Shown here: positions 7,517-16,391 of the stretch, in pieces
Layout: the number at the start of each line of letters is the position of its first letter
Numbering within the stretch: the first letter of the stretch is position 1
Source: a virus
Reading direction: 5' to 3' (one strand)
Virus record (IMG/VR): IMGVR_UViG_3300017709_000011
Span: 1 to 35,154 of that record
Length of the DNA stretch: 35,154 nucleotides
Notes under the pieces: model-generated
Told to the model about the DNA's origin: nothing
The model's input: only the letters and a program-made list of their open reading frames with translations
The model's database searches: none
Translations under genes and position numbers: made by a program

Positions 7517-8737
7517 ATGAGTGGCGGCAAAGGTGGTGGTCAAACCACAACAGCAAGTATACCTGAGTGGGCAAAAGAGCCAACAATAAGAAACCTACAG
7601 CGTGCTGAAGACGTACAGCAAATTGGTTATCAGCCTTATATGGGTGCTGACCTAGCTGCGATCAATCCTACGCAAATGAGCGCAATGCAAAACACGCTAG
7701 ACGCTTCATCAGCTTTTGGCATGTCTGCACCTGCTACTCCAATGCAAGGGATGCCGCAGGCGCAAGACTTTGGTGGCGGCATACAAGGTTATAGTGCGTA
7801 CCCATTATTTGAGCAAGCTCAGCGTGAGCTAGCAGCACAAAACCCTCTTCAACAACGAGCATACGATGATTTATTTGTAGAGCCTACCACTAATAATTTT
7901 GACCCTATCATGTCAGTGGCTGAAACTAACTTTCCAAAAGTTACTTCACCTAGCCTGCAAGCTGGCGGTGCAGGTGTAGGCAATTATTTAGATAAGGCTG
8001 CTGATATTTTTGGGGGTGGCGGTGTTATGGACACTGCTCCTGCTCCTGCTCCTGCTCCAACAAGTCCAGTGACAGGTCTGCCTGAGCAAACAGCTGAACA
8101 AGCGTACAATGAGAAAATGACAAACAGGGGTATTGATGCAGTTATTCGCGCAAATCCTGAATATGCGAAGCCTTCAATGTCGATGCAGCAACGATTTGCA
8201 CGCCAATCACCCACAGGTCAATTAGCGAAAAACGCTGCGGCACAACGTGAAGCTATAAAAAAGGTCTTAACTGAAGATTTAGGAAAAGCACCAGTGAGAA
8301 GTGATTTTGATAATTATAATGCAAATAATCCACGAGGGCGCGAAACTAAAACTAGCCAAAAAAATGAAGCATACCAAAGAGCTTTAAATGATTACAATAA
8401 AAAAGTAGAGCTTAAACAAGAGTTTGGTCTAGAGCCAATCACAACTGGTAACACGACAGGTAAAAACGCGCCAGCACCACAAGTAAGGACAACTCAAAAA
8501 ACAGCGGCATCATCTTCTAGAAGCCAAGCGAGAAGAAAGGCTGCATCTAGCAACACACAAAAAAAACCAGTTAAAGCTAAAAAGCAAGCTCCAAAAACAG
8601 TTGAAGAGGCAGTATCAAGCATTGTGAAGCCTGAGACTAAGAAGTTGTCGCGGATAGAAAGAGCAAGACGCTATCGCGGCAGAGGCGGCAAATCTAAGAT
8701 TTCTACGCGCGCAAGTAGAACAGGAAGGAGAAGATAA
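7517..8737 (+). CDS. Probable internal virion protein with basic tail
   Basis: 406 aa, strong AAGGAG eight bases before ATG. N-terminus MSGGKGGGQTTTASIPEWAK, then RNLQRAEDVQQIGYQPYMGA and PTQMSAMQNTLDASSAFGM, a pattern I associate with virion proteins of marine podoviruses. A PAPAPAPA linker lies near residue 175. From about 320 to the end the protein is Lys/Arg-rich (RARRYRGRGGKSK ... TGRRR), which suggests contact with packaged DNA. First of five overlapping or closely spaced genes between the tail genes and the portal; likely one of the proteins ejected with the genome. Exact role unknown. Confidence 0.65.
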   Translation: MSGGKGGGQTTTASIPEWAKEPTIRNLQRAEDVQQIGYQPYMGADLAAINPTQMSAMQNTLDASSAFGMSAPATPMQGMPQAQDFGGGIQGYSAYPLFEQAQRELAAQNPLQQRAYDDLFVEPTTNNFDPIMSVAETNFPKVTSPSLQAGGAGVGNYLDKAADIFGGGGVMDTAPAPAPAPTSPVTGLPEQTAEQAYNEKMTNRGIDAVIRANPEYAKPSMSMQQRFARQSPTGQLAKNAAAQREAIKKVLTEDLGKAPVRSDFDNYNANNPRGRETKTSQKNEAYQRALNDYNKKVELKQEFGLEPITTGNTTGKNAPAPQVRTTQKTAASSSRSQARRKAASSNTQKKPVKAKKQAPKTVEEAVSSIVKPETKKLSRIERARRYRGRGGKSKISTRASRTGRRR

Positions 8738-10473
8738 TGGGTGCTTCAGCAGCTAAACAAGCAGTAACAGGAACGGCACAGCCATCGTCAGGTGGTAAGG
8801 GTGGTGCGAATACGACCCATCATATGGGCATGATGAATAAAACCAAGCCTGCACAGCCGCAAATGAACAACCCTACTGCTCCTAACGTGATGCAACAGTC
8901 GGCTACTGCTTTAACAGGCGCTACACAAGCCGCTACGGCAGGCACGCAATATCAGCCTATGAATGTTGGTACGCAAGGTGGGTTTATCAAAGCGCAAGGC
9001 GACATGGGAAGGCAGCAAGTCGGCGCTGGTAATGTTAGCACGCAAGGTGGATATTTAAGCGCTCAAGGCAATATGGGTACGCAGCGTGTTAATGCAGATC
9101 GTGTTGGCACGCAAGGCGGGTATTCACGTGTTAATACTGGCGGCACTACGCAAAGTGTTGGCACAGGAATGGGCAGTAAGCAAGCTGTAGGCGCAATGGG
9201 TACTGAGCGTGTTGGCACGCAGATGGGCAATAGAATGGCAGGCGCAAGCGATGTGGTTGCTGGTCAGCTAGCAGGCACAGATTTATCTGCTTACACAAAT
9301 CCGTACGAGTCACAAGTTGTTGATCAAAGCATGGCTGACTTAGAGCGTGCGAGAAAGATTCAACAAATGCAACAAGGCGCACAAATGAGTGCATCTGGAG
9401 CGTTTGGCGGTTCACGACACGGCATTGCAGAGGCAGAAACTAACCGATCGTTCTTTGATCGTGCAGGTGCTATGGCTGGTCAATTAAGACAGCAAGGATT
9501 CCAGAATGCACAGCAAATGGCACAACAAGACATCGCTAGCAGAATGCAAGCTGGCTTAGCCAACCAAGCGACACAACTGACAGCATCGCAAGCTAATCAG
9601 CAAGCTGAACAAACAGGCTTGCAGCGCCAGTTACAAGCAGGCATGGCAAACCAAGCAGCTGAGCAACAAGGGTTGCAGCGACAATTGGCAGCATCACAGT
9701 CAAACCAGCAAGCAGAGCAAACTGGGTTACAAAGACAATTACAAGCTGGCATGTCAAATCAACAAGCACAGCAAGCTGATTACAATAGAAGGCTGCAAGC
9801 ACAAACTACTAACCAAAGAGCGCAAGAAGCATCGCGTGCTAGACAGCTGCAAGCAGGAATGGCTAACCAACAAGCAGGCCTAACTGCACAGCAAGCTAAT
9901 GTACAAGCGGAACAGCAAGGTCTCCAAAGACAATTAGCTGCTTCTCAAAGCAATCAGCAAGCGTTAGAGTCATCTAGAGCAAGACAGTTACAGGCTGGCA
10001 TGTCGAATCAGCAAACACAATTAGCTGCACAACGCGCTAACCAAGCAGCGGAGCAACAAGGTTTAGGTAGAAGATTGCAAGCGTCACAAAGCAATCAGCA
10101 AGCACTAGAGCAGTCTCGTTCAAGACAATTACAGGCGCAACTGGCTAATCAGCAGGCAGGATTAGGTGCAGCTGGACAAAGACTAGCAGCCTCTGGTCAG
10201 CTAGGTCAGCTATCGCGACAAGGCTTCGACATGGGTCGCACACTACAGGGCGATGTCATGCAGCAAGGTACAATGCAACAAATGATGCAACAACAGTTGA
10301 TTGATTCGGCTAAACAGCAGTTTGCAGGCTACACTGGACAGCCAACTAATACGATTGGATTATTGTCACAAGCATTAGGCGCATCGACAATACCGCAATC
10401 ACAACAAACTAGAAGAGACTTAGGCATGTTTGATTACGCAACACTAGCAGCAAGCATGTTCGGGGGCGGATAA
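8737..10473 (+). CDS. Repeat-rich helical internal virion protein
   Basis: 578 aa, start overlapping the previous stop by one base (TAATG). Three parts: residues ~1-170 with GTQGGF / STQGGY / GTQGGY repeats; a middle domain (AYTNPYESQVVDQSMADLER, ASGAFGGSRHGIAEAETNRS) that looks conserved; then residues ~276-487 built of 18-residue units of the type NQQAEQTGLQRQLQAGMA interrupted by three 11-residue units. Such spacing gives one long straight helix. An SSGGKGGANTT stretch mirrors the start of the upstream gene. Probably an internal core or ejection protein; a tape-measure-like role is possible but unproven. Confidence 0.7.
   Translation: MGASAAKQAVTGTAQPSSGGKGGANTTHHMGMMNKTKPAQPQMNNPTAPNVMQQSATALTGATQAATAGTQYQPMNVGTQGGFIKAQGDMGRQQVGAGNVSTQGGYLSAQGNMGTQRVNADRVGTQGGYSRVNTGGTTQSVGTGMGSKQAVGAMGTERVGTQMGNRMAGASDVVAGQLAGTDLSAYTNPYESQVVDQSMADLERARKIQQMQQGAQMSASGAFGGSRHGIAEAETNRSFFDRAGAMAGQLRQQGFQNAQQMAQQDIASRMQAGLANQATQLTASQANQQAEQTGLQRQLQAGMANQAAEQQGLQRQLAASQSNQQAEQTGLQRQLQAGMSNQQAQQADYNRRLQAQTTNQRAQEASRARQLQAGMANQQAGLTAQQANVQAEQQGLQRQLAASQSNQQALESSRARQLQAGMSNQQTQLAAQRANQAAEQQGLGRRLQASQSNQQALEQSRSRQLQAQLANQQAGLGAAGQRLAASGQLGQLSRQGFDMGRTLQGDVMQQGTMQQMMQQQLIDSAKQQFAGYTGQPTNTIGLLSQALGASTIPQSQQTRRDLGMFDYATLAASMFGGG
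9562..10196 (+). repeat. Coding repeat array, 18-residue (54-bp) units with 11-residue (33-bp) units
   Basis: About 13 degenerate units beginning with NQ (or NV) inside the helical virion protein. Most are exactly 18 residues; units starting NQATQL, NQQAGLT and NQQTQL are 11. The DNA copies differ at many synonymous sites, so the repeat is old or kept by protein selection rather than by recent duplication. Confidence 0.85.
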
Positions 10474-10955
10474 TGATTGAAGGTAATCCAGATTTTTTGG
10501 CAAAGTTAATGGCAGAGTTAGAGGCTGAGAAGGCGCTTACTGTAGGCGCTAACGGTTTGCCGCAAATGCCACCTAGTATGGCAGGAATGCAACCACAGGA
10601 AGGTGGCATGAATCAGCAAGCGTTACAAGCATCGTTACAAGGTGGAGCGCCTGATGGCTTTATGGCTGGTAATATGCCAGACCCTAGCGCGCCTGTTAAC
10701 AATATACCGCAAGAACTAGCTAGTATGGGTTACACTCCACCAGCACCTGCACCTGCACCTGCACAGGCTGGACAAATGGAGCAAGCGCTAGGCAAGCTAG
10801 CAAGTTTCACGCCTGAAACTATTGAGCATCATCCTTTAGCGCAAAGCACAGCACAATATGTGCCATTGCCACAGTCTGAATTTAATCCGTATGCACCTGT
10901 ATCAGGCAACATGGGTTTAATGGAGTTGTTAGCACAAGCACAACAAATGGGTTAA
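10473..10955 (+). CDS. Small low-complexity virion-cassette protein
   Basis: 160 aa, coupled to the previous gene by TAATG. An N-terminal amphipathic helix (LAKLMAELEAEKAL) is followed by a Met/Gln/Gly-rich region, a PPAPAPAPAQAG linker and a C-terminus with FNPYAP and GLMELLAQAQQMG. No known domain and no membrane span. Its place between the repeat protein and the next virion protein suggests a minor internal protein or assembly helper. Confidence 0.6.
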   Translation: MIEGNPDFLAKLMAELEAEKALTVGANGLPQMPPSMAGMQPQEGGMNQQALQASLQGGAPDGFMAGNMPDPSAPVNNIPQELASMGYTPPAPAPAPAQAGQMEQALGKLASFTPETIEHHPLAQSTAQYVPLPQSEFNPYAPVSGNMGLMELLAQAQQMG

Positions 10956-10965
10956 GGAGTAGTTA

Positions 10966-12177
10966 ATGAGTTTGTTAAACATGGGTGGAAAGGAAATAGA
11001 CCTTTTAAACCTAAAGCGTATGCAAGAAGAAATGGCACTAATGAACCAGCAAGCTCAGCGCATGGGTGTTACTGGCATTGATACGCCACAACTAGGGCAG
11101 CAAGCTCCTGCACCAGCTCCTGTACAAGCTCCTGCACCAGTAGCAGCGCCAGCTCCTGCACAAAAGACTGGCTTCATGCAGTCTATTAAAAACAAGATGC
11201 AAGACCCAGCATTTATGGCTAGATTAACTGCTGGCTTAAACTCTATGCGTTATGCGCCTAGCGCTGGTATTGCTGCACAGTCACAGGCTGTGTTAGAAGA
11301 ACAGCGTGCAATACAGCGTGGCAATCAGACAGCACAACAATTACGTAATTCAGGTCGTGGCGATTTAGCTGACATGATTGAGGCTAGCCCAGAAAACGCT
11401 GCAACTATATATTCTGCGTACTTACAGCAACAGCTAAAGCCAAAAACATCATTCAAGCAAAAATCTGGAGCGCAACTTAACACAGAGCTGGGGGTGTCGG
11501 CTTTTGACCCAGCAAAGATGTACAACGTAGATAGCACTGGCAAAGTAACTGGTATTGGTGGCGATGCGCCTGTTACAAACATTGACTTGGGTGGAGAAAC
11601 TGGCATTGATGAGGTTAACAAAAGTGTCGCAAAAGAATACACAACATGGATAGGCGGTGGTGCTGCGGATGCAACTAAAAATGTTGCACAGATAGCGAAT
11701 GCAGTACAGTTATTGCAAAGCGGTGATATTACAACTGGCGTTAAATCAGGTCTAATTGCAAGGTCAGGATTAGGTGCATTCTTAGACCCAGAAGGAACAG
11801 GTTTAAGAGAGCAGGTAGAAGAAGTAGTGCAGCGAAACTTACGAGTAGTGTTAGGCGCGCAGTTTACTGAAAAAGAAGGTGAGCGCTTGATCAACAGGGC
11901 TTATAACCCCTCGCTAAGTACGCAACAAAACCTGAAAAAGCTAAACGCATTGTTTACGCAAATGCAAACAGCATTAGACCAAAAGAACGCAATGATGCAG
12001 TATTTCCAAAAGAACCAATTTAACATATTGGGTTATGAAGGAAACATACCAAGCATTACTGACTTTGATCGTGCGTTAGATGCTGTAAATGCACCTAAAG
12101 TTGGAAGTGTGATTAATGGGTTTGAATACTTAGGCGGTGACCCTTCATTAGAATCTAGCTATAAAAAGGTAAACTAA
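10966..12177 (+). CDS. Probable internal virion / ejection protein
   Basis: 403 aa, AAGGAG six bases before the ATG. N-terminal helix rich in Gln and Met, then a PAPAPVQAPAPVAAPAPA linker (residues ~46-67), then a helical body. The part RVVLGAQFTEKEGERLINRA, YNPSLSTQQNLKKL is a well-conserved C-terminal motif in podoviral ejection-type proteins as I remember them. The next ATG begins directly after the stop. Role: probably carried in the capsid and released with DNA; inferred from motif and place. Confidence 0.7.
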   Translation: MSLLNMGGKEIDLLNLKRMQEEMALMNQQAQRMGVTGIDTPQLGQQAPAPAPVQAPAPVAAPAPAQKTGFMQSIKNKMQDPAFMARLTAGLNSMRYAPSAGIAAQSQAVLEEQRAIQRGNQTAQQLRNSGRGDLADMIEASPENAATIYSAYLQQQLKPKTSFKQKSGAQLNTELGVSAFDPAKMYNVDSTGKVTGIGGDAPVTNIDLGGETGIDEVNKSVAKEYTTWIGGGAADATKNVAQIANAVQLLQSGDITTGVKSGLIARSGLGAFLDPEGTGLREQVEEVVQRNLRVVLGAQFTEKEGERLINRAYNPSLSTQQNLKKLNALFTQMQTALDQKNAMMQYFQKNQFNILGYEGNIPSITDFDRALDAVNAPKVGSVINGFEYLGGDPSLESSYKKVN

Positions 12178-14031
12178 ATGCCAACATTCCCGTGGGAAAA
12201 ATTTAAAGCTGGAGAAGACCTAAGCCCAGAAGCGCTAGCAGCAGAAAACGTGCAAGAGGTTGCACAAGAGCCAGAAAGTCAACTTTTCCGAACAGCAGCG
12301 CAAGGTTTAACTTTTCGCTTTGCAGACGAGGTAGAGGCTGTTGTTAGGTCTGCATTTTCTGATCGCAAGTATGATGAAGTGCGTGACGAAATTAGGCAAA
12401 AACTCACGGATTACAAGATTAGCAATCCTGCTACTGCACTGACTGCTGAAACAGTAGGCGCAATTATTCCTAGTATCGCAATGATGGCAACAGGTTACGG
12501 CTCTCCAGTGGGAGCTGCTAACTTAAAAAGAACATTTGGCAGCATTGCAGCGCAATCAGCAGCTACAGCTGTTGGAGAAACAGAAGACCTATCAGACATT
12601 GCTGGCATTGGTACTTCAACAGGTTTTGGCACGGCAGGCGGCATATTGTTTGAAGGTGCAGCTAGGGGAACTGGAAAGTTATTGTCTCCACTTATCAATT
12701 TTGTGAGGAAGAAGTTTGGAGATAGGGCTGATACGGCTGTGCAGGCTGAATTGCAGCGTCTTGTTGAGTCAACAGGATTAACTGTTGATGAGGTCATTTC
12801 TGGCGTAGCAGATGGCTCAGTTATAGCTGACAACCTAACGCTTGTTAACTCAATAAAATCTATGGTTAATGAAGGCGGTGACGTAGCTGCTGATATAATT
12901 GCTCGATCAGGTGCTAGAAGAGCATCAACAGGGCAGGCAGCACAGCAACAGTTAGAAGGCGCGCTAGCTCCACAGAGTAGCGATCCTAACGTAATTAGAG
13001 CTTTCAGAGAGTCAGAGGAGCGCTTGAAAAACCAGCAAGCAGAAGCGTATTCTGAGGCGTTTGAGCAGGCTGGTGATGTCCCAGTAGAGCTAGCTGAGCA
13101 AATGCAAAATATACTGCAAAGAATGCCACAAGCGCGCGCAGGGCTAGAAGAGATATATCAAGCTGACAATATAGTGCCTTTGTTCAGAACAGATGCAGCT
13201 GGAGCTATTACGCTGGCTCGCAGACCTACTATTAAAGATGCAGAAATATTACGCAGAACACTTAGCGACATAAAATCTGGCAAGTTTAGAGAAGGTCAGG
13301 GGACTATGGGCGAAGTAGTTGGTGGCATGGAAAGAACGCTAAGAGGCGGTATAGATGAAGCATCGCCACAAGTAGGTTCAGTAAGAGCAGATTATGCAGC
13401 AAGAATGTCTGCTAGAGACGCATTTGAAGAGGGAAGGAAAGCTCTAAATAAAAATGTTGATGAGTTACAGATATTTGTTGATGGTCTTAACCCGCAACAG
13501 TTAGAAGCGTTTAGAGCTGGCACAATGGCAGCAATTAGGGACAGAGCTAGAAGATTAAGAACAACAGTCAGAAAGCTAGCCGATGAGGATACGCAAATTG
13601 GAGCAGCATTAAGAGTTGTGTTGCCTGAAAATCAAGCACAGTCTGTAACTAGCTCATTACGTAGGGCTGCTGATGCAGACATAGTAGCTGAAAAGGTGCA
13701 GCCAACAGCTGGCTCGCCAACAGCACAGCTAATGAGAGAGCAAGAGCTACGTGGCTCAAGACCTTCAGCAGAAGATAGTTTTAGAATGAGTCAAGGCGAC
13801 CCATTCGCATTTATTAAAACACTAAAAAATGCAATTCCAAGCGGTAAGGGTTTAGACCAAAGTCAAATGCTTGAAGTGGTTAAAATTCTTTATTCAGAAA
13901 GCCCAGAGCTAGTTGAAAGAGCATTGAAAGACAATACAGTACAAGGTGAGCTACTGCGCGCAGCGGAGCGCATAGCAAGCGCGTTGGCGACAACTGGTAG
14001 GACTGCTACAATACAGCAATCAGCACAATAG
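12178..14031 (+). CDS. Large internal virion / DNA-ejection protein
   Basis: 617 aa. A short N-terminal PWEKFKAGE segment is followed by FRTAAQGLTFRFADEVEA and a charged helix, then residues ~85-175, rich in Gly, Ala and Ser with TAETVGAIIPSIAMMATGYG and GIGTSTGFGTAGGILFEGAA, which could insert in membrane. The remaining 430 residues are charged helices. Proteins with such Gly/Ala hydrophobic segments form channels across the envelope during ejection in P22- and T7-like phages; that role is inferred here. No lysozyme or peptidase motif is visible. Confidence 0.7.
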   Translation: MPTFPWEKFKAGEDLSPEALAAENVQEVAQEPESQLFRTAAQGLTFRFADEVEAVVRSAFSDRKYDEVRDEIRQKLTDYKISNPATALTAETVGAIIPSIAMMATGYGSPVGAANLKRTFGSIAAQSAATAVGETEDLSDIAGIGTSTGFGTAGGILFEGAARGTGKLLSPLINFVRKKFGDRADTAVQAELQRLVESTGLTVDEVISGVADGSVIADNLTLVNSIKSMVNEGGDVAADIIARSGARRASTGQAAQQQLEGALAPQSSDPNVIRAFRESEERLKNQQAEAYSEAFEQAGDVPVELAEQMQNILQRMPQARAGLEEIYQADNIVPLFRTDAAGAITLARRPTIKDAEILRRTLSDIKSGKFREGQGTMGEVVGGMERTLRGGIDEASPQVGSVRADYAARMSARDAFEEGRKALNKNVDELQIFVDGLNPQQLEAFRAGTMAAIRDRARRLRTTVRKLADEDTQIGAALRVVLPENQAQSVTSSLRRAADADIVAEKVQPTAGSPTAQLMREQELRGSRPSAEDSFRMSQGDPFAFIKTLKNAIPSGKGLDQSQMLEVVKILYSESPELVERALKDNTVQGELLRAAERIASALATTGRTATIQQSAQ

Positions 14032-14040
14032 GAATAGAAG

Positions 14041-16134
14041 ATGGAAGCTAAGCCGTTAACAGAACAAGATATACAGTCTATTGCACAATCAGCAGTAGAG
14101 AACTGCGTTAGTTTTGTAGAGTCAGAGATTGCTCCATCTAGAATCAAGGCTCAACGCTACTATGAAGGTGAGGTAGATATTGGCGAGGAAGAGGGTCGAT
14201 CTACTGTGGTAGCCACTAAGGTGCGTGATTCTATCCGAAACATGAAGCCTAGCCTGATGCGTGTATTCTTGCAGTCAGATCGTGCTGTAGAGTTTGTTCC
14301 TAACAAGCCAGATCAGATACGCTTTGCCGAGCAAGCGACAAAATACGTTAACTACAAGTTTGAAGAGCTAAACGGCTATACAGTGCTAGCTGATGCTATC
14401 CACGATGCTATGTTAAAGAAAACAGGCATAGTTAAGGCGTATTACGACACCACAGAAGAGGGTGAAATCTACACCTTTAACAACCTGAACGATATGGAAT
14501 TTACTGCTATTGTTAATGACGATGGCATTGAGGTTGTAGAGCATACAACTACGTATGAGATGGAAATAGATCAAATGGGTATGGAAGTTGAGTCGCCACG
14601 CCATGATCTAAAGGTTATGAAGACTAGTGAGATGGGCGATCTTAAAATTGAGAGCGTACCACCTGAAGAGTTTTATGTAGATGCGTCTGCACGTAGTATT
14701 GATGATGCCTATGCGGTATGCCACAGAACAGATATGCGTGTTGGTGACCTAGTTGAGATGGGTTTTCACTTTGAGCAGGTTGTTGAATTAGGCAATATGG
14801 ATGACAGTGGATCATTTGCTGATCTTGAGGATTTCGAGCGTACTGGTTACGTTGATACCTTTGATGATGACGAGCAAGACCTCAGTATGCGTAAAGTAAT
14901 GGTCACTGAACTATACATTAAAATGGATATTGAAGGTGTAGGCATTCCACAATTACATCGCTTAGTGTTAGGTGGCGACAGCTATGAAGTGCTAGATATT
15001 GAGCAGTATGGACACTTGCCATTTGCAGTATTTGAAGTAGAGCCAGAGCCACATACATTTTATGGTACTAGTGTTGCTGATCTCATCATGAACGATCAAG
15101 ATAGCGCTACAGCGTTGTTAAGAGGTGTTTTAGACAATATTGCACTAACTAACAACCCTAGAACAGAAATATTAGATGGCGCAGTAAATATTGACGATGT
15201 GCTAAATAACGAAATTGGTGGTGTAGTAAGGGTAAAGCAGCAGGGGTCTATACAACCTTTAGCTGTACCTTTTGTTGCAGGTCAAACACTGTCTGCTATC
15301 CAGTATTACGACCAAGAAATTGAGAATAAAGTTGGCATCTCAAAAGCTAGTTTAGGCCTCAATCCTGACGCTTTACAGGCTAAAACAGCTACTGCTGTAC
15401 AGGCAACACTACAGGGCGCTGCAAGCCAGATAGAGATTATGGCTCGTAATTTAGCGCAGGGCGGTGTTAGCCAGTTATTTAAGCTAATGCTCAAGCTAGT
15501 GATTGAAAACTGCGAGGAAGCTACTGTAATGCGTGTAACAGGCGGACAGTATGAGCCTATCGACCCACGCAGCTGGGACAAGAAAATGGATGTCAAAGTC
15601 AATGTTGGCTTAGGCACTGGTAAGGAAGAGCAAAAGCAAGCAGCATTGGCGCAGACGCTACAAATGCAAATGCAGATTGTACAGGGTTATGGGCTACAGA
15701 ACGGTATAGTTGGTTTGACTCAAATTAGAAACACACTGGGCGACATGTTGGCGATGAATGGGCTGCCTAACTCCAACCGTTATTTCAACCCTATGGATGA
15801 GCAGACAGAAGCGCAAATCATGCAGCAGCAACAAGAGCAGCAGGGTGAAGAGCAAGGCATGACAGAGCAAGAGGCGTATTTACAGGCTGAGCAGGCTAAG
15901 GCGCAAGCTAAGGCGCAAACTGACATGGCTAAACTGCAAATTGATGCACAAAAATCACTTGCAGAAGATGACAGAAAACGCGATCAGATGGATCAAGACC
16001 TATTGGTTGATGCAGCTAAGATATTAGGACAATACGGTACTAATGTTGACGTAGCACAAATTAAGTCAGATCAAGCAGCGCCAAGATACCCACAGCAATC
16101 TCCAGTAGATGCTGTAACTGGCGGTAGATTTTGA
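14041..16134 (+). CDS. Portal protein, podovirus type
   Basis: 697 aa, typical length for a P22-like portal. Recognisable features: VVATKVRDSIRNMKPSLMRV near residue 60-80, FLQSDRAVEFVPN, PEEFYVDASARSIDDAYAV, HTFYGTSVADLIMNDQDSAT near 340-358, and GISKASLGLNPDALQ, AKTATAVQATLQGAASQIE (the long tunnel helix region). The C-terminus is Gln-rich coiled coil (QQEQQGEEQGMTEQEAYLQ), like the barrel helices of long portals. It forms the dodecameric DNA gate at one capsid vertex and docks the terminase. Confidence 0.9.
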   Translation: MEAKPLTEQDIQSIAQSAVENCVSFVESEIAPSRIKAQRYYEGEVDIGEEEGRSTVVATKVRDSIRNMKPSLMRVFLQSDRAVEFVPNKPDQIRFAEQATKYVNYKFEELNGYTVLADAIHDAMLKKTGIVKAYYDTTEEGEIYTFNNLNDMEFTAIVNDDGIEVVEHTTTYEMEIDQMGMEVESPRHDLKVMKTSEMGDLKIESVPPEEFYVDASARSIDDAYAVCHRTDMRVGDLVEMGFHFEQVVELGNMDDSGSFADLEDFERTGYVDTFDDDEQDLSMRKVMVTELYIKMDIEGVGIPQLHRLVLGGDSYEVLDIEQYGHLPFAVFEVEPEPHTFYGTSVADLIMNDQDSATALLRGVLDNIALTNNPRTEILDGAVNIDDVLNNEIGGVVRVKQQGSIQPLAVPFVAGQTLSAIQYYDQEIENKVGISKASLGLNPDALQAKTATAVQATLQGAASQIEIMARNLAQGGVSQLFKLMLKLVIENCEEATVMRVTGGQYEPIDPRSWDKKMDVKVNVGLGTGKEEQKQAALAQTLQMQMQIVQGYGLQNGIVGLTQIRNTLGDMLAMNGLPNSNRYFNPMDEQTEAQIMQQQQEQQGEEQGMTEQEAYLQAEQAKAQAKAQTDMAKLQIDAQKSLAEDDRKRDQMDQDLLVDAAKILGQYGTNVDVAQIKSDQAAPRYPQQSPVDAVTGGRF

Positions 16135-16391
16135 ACATAAAAGAAAAGGCTAACCGAGCCAGAGAAATTTATAAAGACGAAACCTTTAAGGAAGTCTTAG
16201 AGAATATTCGGGAACAACAAACCAGTGTTTTCCTGAGTAATGAGGCATCAATGGATGCCATTAAAGATGCGCATGATATTGTACGTGCGCTAAACCACAT
16301 CGAAGGTTACTTCAACACTGTTTTTGCAGACGAGGCAATCTACGATAAGAAAGAAAAAGGAACAGCACCGTGGAAACGACTGAAACTTTAG
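16131..16391 (+). CDS. Small helical protein between portal and scaffold
   Basis: 86 aa from a TTG start that overlaps the portal stop (TTGA). Helical and charged (AREIYKDETFKEVLENIREQ, DAHDIVRALNHIEGYFNTV), no membrane span. Small proteins of this shape between portal and scaffold genes are common in related phages. The end overlaps the scaffold start by 22 bases. Function unknown; possibly a head assembly helper. Confidence 0.7.
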   Translation: MNIKEKANRAREIYKDETFKEVLENIREQQTSVFLSNEASMDAIKDAHDIVRALNHIEGYFNTVFADEAIYDKKEKGTAPWKRLKL

